The position numbers and the translations under genes are program-made. Positions 59,313 through 64,000 of a DNA stretch of 64,000 nucleotides are shown piece after piece (the stretch's first letter is position 1; each line of letters starts with the position of its first letter). The DNA is from SHYR01 sp036013055 (GTDB lineage: Bacteria > Chloroflexota > Dehalococcoidia > UBA2979). A model generated the notes under the pieces. That model did no database searches and was not told the DNA's origin. It worked only from the letters and a program-made list of their open reading frames with translations. The stretch covers positions 186,001-250,000 of the forward strand of contig DASCQM010000006.1 in assembly GCA_036013055.1 (NCBI GenBank), given 5' to 3'.

Positions 59313-60554
59313 ATGTCATCCGCCGCATGGCGCTCCGCTGCGTTGATGCTCGCGCTGATGGCTGCCGCCTGCGGCGGGGGCGACGTCGCGGGCCCTCCCG
59401 AGGTCGGCGACTCGATCGCAGCGACGGCGGCTACTCTGTCCTTCGCGCAGCAAGCAGCCCCGCCGACGCTCGACGACCTGCGACGAATTGCCGCGCCGAT
59501 CGTCGGCGTCGATGCGAGCGTCGAGGAGATGAGCGTCCCGGACGGCTGGGAGCCGCTCTGGCTCGTCGCGACGACCGTCGCGGATATGGCCGGAGAGGGT
59601 ACGGCCGCGCTCTACCGTCGCGAGCCCGCAGGCTGGGCGGAAGTCGCTCGCCTCACCCTCGACGAGTGGCGAGACGCGCGGCAGGTCGCGGTCACGCCGG
59701 ACGCGGTCTGGCTGCAGATCGGCGACGCCGCCCCGACACACCCGGCGCGGCTCTTCAGCTACGACCGTGACTCGCTCGCCGTTCGCTTCGCCGTGCCGCC
59801 GCTGCCATCGACGGACGCGCGGCCGATGCTTGACGCGGCCGACTACGACGGTGAGGGGCTGCTCGATGTCGCCGTTCCGCTCAACGTGCTGGCGCTCTGC
59901 GACGAGTGCTTTGGCGGGCAACCGGCCGAGATCTTGCGCTGGGACGGCTCTGCGCTCTCCCCGGCACGCCTGGAGCGACTCCCAGATGGTGCTGAGGCGT
60001 CGTTACGAGACGCCGTCGACCTCGCGCTCGACCTCGCGGAGGTAGGGCTGTGGGTCGACGCATCAGCGGCCATCGAGCGCGCTCGAGGCGTCGACACCGA
60101 CGCCGCGACGCTGCGCATCGTGAAGTGGGACGCGATCCTGATTGAACGAATGGTCGCTGAGTACCACGCAACGGAACGGCCGCACGCCGTTCCGTTGCTC
60201 GTGCCGCTGATGGCAGGCGACGCTGACGCGGCCGTTGATCTGCTGCGCGGGCTGACCGCGGCGGAACTCTTCGGCGGTGGACGATCGATCCTCGATGGCA
60301 CGCCCGGGGCGGGGCTGGAGGTTGAGCTGGGCCACCTGCTCGTCGCGCGTGCCGCCGGCTGGCTGGGCGTGCAGCGTGACCTCGCCGCCGGATACTTCCT
60401 GCGCGGGCTGGGGCGCTACCTGATCGACGCGGACGACACCGTGACGATTCGGGCCGATGTGCGGCAGGCGCAGGCGTTGCGCACGGAGGACGAGTTCTAC
60501 GCGGCGATGTCGGCCTTCCTGCACGCAATCCACGTACCTGCGCCGGGGCGCTAG
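59313..60554 (+). CDS. Putative lipoprotein of unknown function
   Basis: A 413-residue exported protein. From ATG 59313 the first 20 residues are a lipoprotein signal ending LALMAAAC, with Cys20 as the lipid-bearing residue (GTG 59301 is an alternative start). The mature part has a beta-rich first half that reads like one FG-GAP/VCBS-type blade (ARPMLDAADYDGEGLLDVAVP) and a Cys pair (LALCDECFGG). The second half is alpha-helical and resembles repeated helical hairpins. No family is named with confidence. It should be anchored to the outer face of the cytoplasmic membrane. It lies 32 bp before mobB. Confidence 0.6.
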   Translation: MSSAAWRSAALMLALMAAACGGGDVAGPPEVGDSIAATAATLSFAQQAAPPTLDDLRRIAAPIVGVDASVEEMSVPDGWEPLWLVATTVADMAGEGTAALYRREPAGWAEVARLTLDEWRDARQVAVTPDAVWLQIGDAAPTHPARLFSYDRDSLAVRFAVPPLPSTDARPMLDAADYDGEGLLDVAVPLNVLALCDECFGGQPAEILRWDGSALSPARLERLPDGAEASLRDAVDLALDLAEVGLWVDASAAIERARGVDTDAATLRIVKWDAILIERMVAEYHATERPHAVPLLVPLMAGDADAAVDLLRGLTAAELFGGGRSILDGTPGAGLEVELGHLLVARAAGWLGVQRDLAAGYFLRGLGRYLIDADDTVTIRADVRQAQALRTEDEFYAAMSAFLHAIHVPAPGR

Positions 60555-60586
60555 CCGGGATACGCTGGTGAGCGGGGGCGATATCC

Positions 60587-61102
60587 GTGGTTGATGGTGA
60601 GGGCATGCCGGTTCCGGCGATCAGGCTCGTCGGTTGGTCGGGCTCGGGGAAGACCGTGCTCGGCGTGAAGCTCGTCGCGGAGCTGCGCTCGCGCGGCCAC
60701 CGAGTGGGCGTGCTCAAGCACGCCGTGAAGCACCCCGCTCCGCCCGATCAGTCGCACAAGGACACGGGTCGCTACGCGGACGCCGGGGCCGACGTTGTGG
60801 CCGGCGCATTCGAAGACGCGGCGGTGATTCGGATCCCGTCGGACGCCGCGACCCTCGAGGGCTTGCTGGCGATGATGGGCACCAGCGTGGACCTGGTGAT
60901 CGTCGAGGGGTACAACGACACACCGCTGCCCTCGGTGGTGGTCCAGCGCGACGATATGGTGGCGCGCGATACGCTCGGCGAGGTGATCGCGATCGTCGAC
61001 GGCGGGGCTGCGAATGGACACTTCGCATCTGATGATGTCTCATCTATAGCTGACGTGATCGAGCGCTGGTTCAGCTCTCGAAGTATTTGGAGCGATTCTT
61101 GA
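60587..61102 (+). CDS. mobB: Molybdopterin-guanine dinucleotide biosynthesis protein B
   Basis: A 171-residue MobB-type P-loop GTPase. The Walker A is GWSGSGKT (residues 16-23); RSRGHRVGVLKHAVKHP, DTGRYADAGADVVAG and VIVEGYNDTPLPSVVV are the family's later motifs. It assists MobA in attaching GMP to molybdopterin, making the cofactor form used by formate dehydrogenases and related enzymes, many of which are selenoproteins in selenocysteine-using bacteria. The start is GTG 60587. Its TGA overlaps the TTG start of the first RRM gene by three bases, tying MobB and an RNA-binding protein into one translational unit, an odd pairing. Confidence 0.88.
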   Translation: MVDGEGMPVPAIRLVGWSGSGKTVLGVKLVAELRSRGHRVGVLKHAVKHPAPPDQSHKDTGRYADAGADVVAGAFEDAAVIRIPSDAATLEGLLAMMGTSVDLVIVEGYNDTPLPSVVVQRDDMVARDTLGEVIAIVDGGAANGHFASDDVSSIADVIERWFSSRSIWSDS

Positions 61103-61350
61103 CCAAGAGCATCTATGTTGGAAATCTGCCGTTCACGGCGAGCGAGTCGGAAGTGTCCGAACTCTTTTCGTCCCACGGCAACGTGTTGAATGTCTCACTG
61201 CCGACTGACCGCGACACCGGGCGCCCGCGTGGCTTCGGTTTCGTCGAGATGGAAGATGGCGACGCCGCGACCGCGATCCAGGCGCTTGACGGCACCAACT
61301 TCGGCGGCCGCGACCTGCGCGTGAACGAAGCACGAGAGCGCGGACGCTAA
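61099..61350 (+). CDS. Small RRM RNA-binding protein (1 of 3)
   Basis: An 83-residue single RNA-recognition-motif protein. RNP2 is SIYVGNL and RNP1 is RGFGFVEM, with the usual beta-alpha-beta order and a C-terminal LRVNEARERGR tail. Similar cyanobacterial and chloroflexal Rbp proteins bind U-rich RNA and rise in cold or stress. The start is TTG 61099: GGAG sits six bases upstream, and TTGACCAAGAGC mirrors the starts of the two following RRM genes. It overlaps the mobB stop and, unlike its two paralogues, has no conserved leader in front. About 90% of its sequence is shared with the second copy. Confidence 0.92.
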   Translation: MTKSIYVGNLPFTASESEVSELFSSHGNVLNVSLPTDRDTGRPRGFGFVEMEDGDAATAIQALDGTNFGGRDLRVNEARERGR

Positions 61351-61407
61351 CCCGTCTCGCACGCTTTTGTGATCGGGGACGTTCAGCGAGAAAGCTGACG
61401 CCCTGAA

Positions 61408-61466
61408 GATTCGGCCCCCACTCCGAGGCACATAGCGATACCCTGCGTGGGTTGATCAGATGAACG
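61408..61466 (+). promoter_or_regulatory. Conserved RRM leader element, copy 1
   Basis: A 59-bp block before the second RRM gene that recurs before the third. It starts with GATTCGGCCCC (61408) and ends with a 33-bp core from 61434 (AGCGATACCCTGCG, then GATCAG). The core matches the other copy at 27 of 33 positions, with the same 26-bp offset between its two parts. CCCTGCG/GGG can pair as a short hairpin. It is probably an untranslated RNA control element or promoter-operator for the RRM family. Confidence 0.6.
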
Positions 61467-61506
61467 AGGGCTGCGACCCAGCGCTCACAGTTTTTTGGAG
61501 CATTTT

Positions 61507-61758
61507 TTGTCGAAGAGTATTTACGTTGGAAACCTGCCGTTCTCGGCGAGCGAGTCGGAAGTGACCGAACTGTTTTCGTCGCACGGCAACGTGTTGAACG
61601 TCTCACTGCCCACTGACCGCGAGACGGGCCGTCCGCGAGGCTTTGGCTTCGTTGAGATGGAAGATGGCGACGCAGTGAACGCCATCGAGGCGCTTGATGG
61701 CACCAACTTCGGTGGTCGCGATCTGCGCGTGAACGAGGCGCGAGAGCGCGGGCGCTGA
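61507..61758 (+). CDS. Small RRM RNA-binding protein (2 of 3)
   Basis: An 83-residue RRM protein almost identical to the first copy: RNP2 SIYVGNL, RNP1 RGFGFVEM, C-terminal LRVNEARERGR. The main changes are N-terminal (SKSIYVGNLPFSAS) and AVNAIEALDG in helix 2. The start is TTG 61507, with GGAG seven bases upstream inside a T-rich stretch. The near-identity with copies 1 and 3 in their RRM parts indicates recent tandem duplication or ongoing gene conversion. Preceded by the conserved leader. Confidence 0.92.
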   Translation: MSKSIYVGNLPFSASESEVTELFSSHGNVLNVSLPTDRETGRPRGFGFVEMEDGDAVNAIEALDGTNFGGRDLRVNEARERGR

Positions 61759-61816
61759 CGCCCACTTCCAGACGGACCTGATCGGGAGCTCGCGCAGCAC
61801 TCGAACCGGCTCCCAT

Positions 61817-61875
61817 GATTCAGGCCCCGTTGCGGGTCTTGTAGCGATACCCTGCGCAGGGCGATCAGGTGATCG
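61817..61875 (+). promoter_or_regulatory. Conserved RRM leader element, copy 2
   Basis: The second copy of the 59-bp block, starting with GATTCAGGCCCC (61817) and with its core at 61843-61875. Here the centre is the perfect palindrome CCCTGCGCAGGG (61849-61860), followed by GATCAGGTGATC. Where the copies differ, the palindrome is strengthened rather than lost, which suggests a selected RNA hairpin or protein site. It lies 41 bp before the RRM-peroxiredoxin start. Confidence 0.6.
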
Positions 61876-61915
61876 GGTTGTTTCTCCCGACAGTTCTTGA
61901 ATTTTGGAGTGAATC

Positions 61916-62767
61916 GTGACGAAGAGCATCTACGTTGGAAACCTGCCATTTTCCGCTGACGAGTCAGAGGTCAGGAGTCTGTTCGCCACCCACGGCTCCG
62001 TGATTAACGTCTCGCTGCCTACCGACCGCGAGACGGGGCGGCCGCGCGGCTTTGCCTTCGTCGAGATGGAGGATGGCGACGCGGCAACCGCGATCCAGTC
62101 GCTGGATGGCATGAGCTTCGGCGGCCGCGATCTGCGCGTGAACGAGGCGCGAGAGCGCGAGTCCGCGCCGCGCCGTGACGGCGGCGATCGCCGCGACGGC
62201 GGCGACCGGGGCTTCCGACGTGACGGCGGCCGCGACGGTGGTCGTGATGGCGGCGGAGGCTATGCCCCGCGACCGGCGGCGCCTGCTGCCCCTGCGGCAC
62301 CACCACCCCCGCCACCGCTGGAGATCGGGCGACCTGCCCCGGACTTCAACCTCGTTGACGAAGACAACCGAGGCGTGGCGCTCTCCGACCATCGAGGGTC
62401 GGTCGTGGTGCTCGTCTTCTACGCGTTCGATTTCTCCGGCGTCTGCACGGCTGAGCTGTGCGCGGTTCGTGACGACTACTCCTCGTGGGAGACGCTCGGC
62501 GCGACGGTCTACGGCATCAGCCGCGACAGCCGCCACGCCCACGCCGCGTTCAAGGCGAAGGAGAATTTCACGCATCACCTGCTCGCCGACACCAAGGGAG
62601 AGGTCGCACGCGCCTACAGCACCTGGAACGAGGACCTGGCAGCCGCCGAGCGCCTGACTGTGGTCGTCGATGGCGAAGGGCGCGTCGCGTTCACGCTGAA
62701 GAACGCGATCCCAGATGCCCGCGACCACTCGGAGATCGAGGGCGTGATCCAGCGCTTGGTCGGTTAG
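61916..62767 (+). CDS. RRM-peroxiredoxin fusion protein (3 of 3)
   Basis: A 283-residue fusion. Residues 1-80 are an RRM like the two preceding genes (RNP2 SIYVGNL, RNP1 RGFAFVEM). Residues 82-134 are a disordered Arg/Gly/Asp- then Ala/Pro-rich linker like eukaryotic RGG boxes. Residues 135-283 are an AhpE/BCP-type peroxiredoxin (PAPDFNLVDEDNRGVALSD). The peroxidatic Cys177 lies in FDFSGVCTAELC with Cys182 as possible partner. The usual Pro of the active-site motif is Ala170; Ser174 and a downstream Arg region are kept. GGAG six bases before GTG 61916 fixes the start. It could place peroxide removal on RNA, or make RNA binding respond to peroxide; no linker stop or frameshift interrupts it. 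Confidence 0.9.
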   Translation: MTKSIYVGNLPFSADESEVRSLFATHGSVINVSLPTDRETGRPRGFAFVEMEDGDAATAIQSLDGMSFGGRDLRVNEARERESAPRRDGGDRRDGGDRGFRRDGGRDGGRDGGGGYAPRPAAPAAPAAPPPPPPLEIGRPAPDFNLVDEDNRGVALSDHRGSVVVLVFYAFDFSGVCTAELCAVRDDYSSWETLGATVYGISRDSRHAHAAFKAKENFTHHLLADTKGEVARAYSTWNEDLAAAERLTVVVDGEGRVAFTLKNAIPDARDHSEIEGVIQRLVG

Positions 62768-62962
62768 GTCACCCTCGCCAGCGAGACTACGACTGCCGTC
62801 GAGACGGCCGAGCCGGCCGGGCCGGCCACGACGCGGAGCGTTGAGTTCCGCGACCACCCCGCGCGCAACGCGATTCAAAGCGAACGCGCAGCAGTGATCA
62901 TTCGTTCTGTCTGACGTACCAGCGAATCAAGCGACGTCGGTCGCGCAGGATTGGGGCGTGAT

Positions 62963-64000
62963 GTGAGAGCCGGGATCATCGCGGGCAGCATCGCGGCAGT
63001 GGTCGCCGTGCTGCTCTCGCTTCCGCTGCACGCACCAAGCGACACGATCTTCAACAGCGCCTCGGTGACCGTTGCGGCGCTGATCGCCGGGCTCGTTGCG
63101 GCCGCCATCTGGGACGCGACAAAGGGCCGGGACGGCGGCACGAAGGTGTATGTCCTGACCTGGGTTGCCGTTATCGCGGCGTCGCTGGGCATGGCGGTTG
63201 CCGGTGAGACACAACTTGAGCGGATGGTGGAATTCGTCGCACCGCTCGCCGTCACCGTCGGGCTGATCGCCGGAATCGGCGTGCCACTGTTCGATCGCCA
63301 CGCGATCGACGCCCGCTGGTTACCTGCCGTCACCCTCGTGGCCTCGCTCGCCACTGGCGCCGCGCTGGTCGGGCAGGGCGATGAGCAGAGCGGGCGGCTC
63401 TCGCTGCCGGCGCCAGCATCGACGGTGGCAGCGGCAACGGCATCGCCATCTCCCACCGCGACCGCGACGACGACTGCGTCGATAGTCGCGTCAGCGACCG
63501 CGACGGCCGAGCCGAGCGCGAGCGCCACCGCAGTTCCTGCGGCAGCGCCGATCAGCATCGAAGACCTCGGCGACCTCGATGGCATCAGGTTCGTCGTCGG
63601 CGAGGGCTCTGAGGCGACGTTCACAGTGAACGAGAAGCTCTCGCGTCTTCCGCTGCCGAACGATGCGGTGATGCGGACGGAGGCGCTCGTCGGTTCGGTC
63701 CACCTCGATGGGAGGCAAACCGTGGTCGAGATCGACCTACACGAACTGACAAGCGACCAGAGTCGCCGCGACGGCTACATCAGGAACCGAATGTTCCAGG
63801 GCGACTCGATCGCCCGCCTTGTCGTCGATGCGTTGCCGCCGCTGCCCAAGAATTACGCGCCGGGCGAGGTCTTCGAGGCTGACGTGACGGGCTCTCTTAC
63901 GATCGACGGCGTGGAGCGACCCGTGACGTTCGAGATCGAGGCACGACTCGATGGTGACGTGCTGTTCGTGCTTGGTCGGATGCAGATCACGTGGGACGAC
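62963..64000 (+). CDS. Membrane-anchored YceI-domain protein (3' end beyond window)
   Basis: An open frame from GTG 62963 to the window edge, 346 codons without a stop. The N-terminal 130 residues hold about four membrane helices (VAVLLSLPLHAPS, AALIAGLVAAAIW, VAVIAASLGMAV, VTLVASLATGAALV). Next comes a low-complexity Thr/Ala/Ser/Pro linker (residues 150-190). A YceI-like beta-barrel follows (ATFTVNEKLSRLPLP, RNRMFQGDSIARLVVDALP, GSLTIDGVERPVTFEIEARL). YceI domains bind long isoprenoid lipids; the fusion to several helices is uncommon, since most are free periplasmic proteins. The 195-bp gap before it shows no other gene. Confidence 0.75.
   Translation, partial: MRAGIIAGSIAAVVAVLLSLPLHAPSDTIFNSASVTVAALIAGLVAAAIWDATKGRDGGTKVYVLTWVAVIAASLGMAVAGETQLERMVEFVAPLAVTVGLIAGIGVPLFDRHAIDARWLPAVTLVASLATGAALVGQGDEQSGRLSLPAPASTVAAATASPSPTATATTTASIVASATATAEPSASATAVPAAAPISIEDLGDLDGIRFVVGEGSEATFTVNEKLSRLPLPNDAVMRTEALVGSVHLDGRQTVVEIDLHELTSDQSRRDGYIRNRMFQGDSIARLVVDALPPLPKNYAPGEVFEADVTGSLTIDGVERPVTFEIEARLDGDVLFVLGRMQITWDD

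Noticed and set aside
62768..62914. 48-codon in-frame continuation after the RRM-peroxiredoxin stop
   Set aside because: Open by chance in GC-rich DNA; the peroxiredoxin fold already ends normally at EGVIQRLVG and no motif follows.

Overview
The window is about 64 kb of GC-rich bacterial chromosome, densely coded on both strands. There are no rRNA genes, CRISPR arrays or insertion sequences, and one tRNA, Arg(CCT). The mix points to an aerobic or facultative member of the Chloroflexota, perhaps the Dehalococcoidia/SAR202/Tepidiformales side. It includes three class III CoA-transferases, three enoyl-CoA hydratase-like enzymes, luciferase-like flavin oxidoreductases, B12-dependent ribonucleotide reductase, small RRM proteins, a Tad/Flp pilus remnant and Ser/Thr kinase/PP2C/FHA signalling. 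This placement is inference from gene content, not phylogeny.

Layout. 0-2.3 kb: EamA transporter and CoA-transferase. 2.3-11 kb: a signalling and pilus block (VWA protein, two FHA proteins, Flp pilin, TadC, DUF192, prepilin peptidase, Ser/Thr kinase-propeller, PP2C). The VWA and kinase genes in it carry frameshifts, and one FHA gene has an amber codon near its 5' end. 11-20 kb: glutamate synthase and a MacB-like ABC exporter, divergent from a PadR regulator translationally coupled to arsM. 21-31 kb: methyltransferase-Maf-RlmD operon, M42 peptidase, thioredoxin-like proteins (one truncated), an F420-type oxidoreductase, GNAT and MetE. 31-40 kb: a lower-GC orphan with a HEPN-like motif, NrdJ, a 55-aa basic protein behind a hairpin that covers its ribosome site, PepP and an ArsB/NhaD-type transporter. 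40-45 kb: an acyl-CoA operon. 45-56 kb: a UGA-containing redoxin, tRNA-Arg, a nucleotidyltransferase, FAD oxidase, ketopantoate reductase-like protein, and an amidase/LLM/M3 peptidase/enoyl-CoA hydratase run.

56-63 kb is the most unusual part. It holds a CheW-globin fusion, a second redoxin with an in-frame UGA at its redox cysteine and a GGUCU-loop hairpin downstream, and MobB overlapping the first of three RRM genes. The second and third RRM genes share a conserved 59-nt leader, and the third is fused through an Arg/Gly-rich linker to a peroxiredoxin. The theme is oxygen and redox sensing tied to selenocysteine and RNA binding. The window ends inside a membrane-anchored YceI-domain gene.
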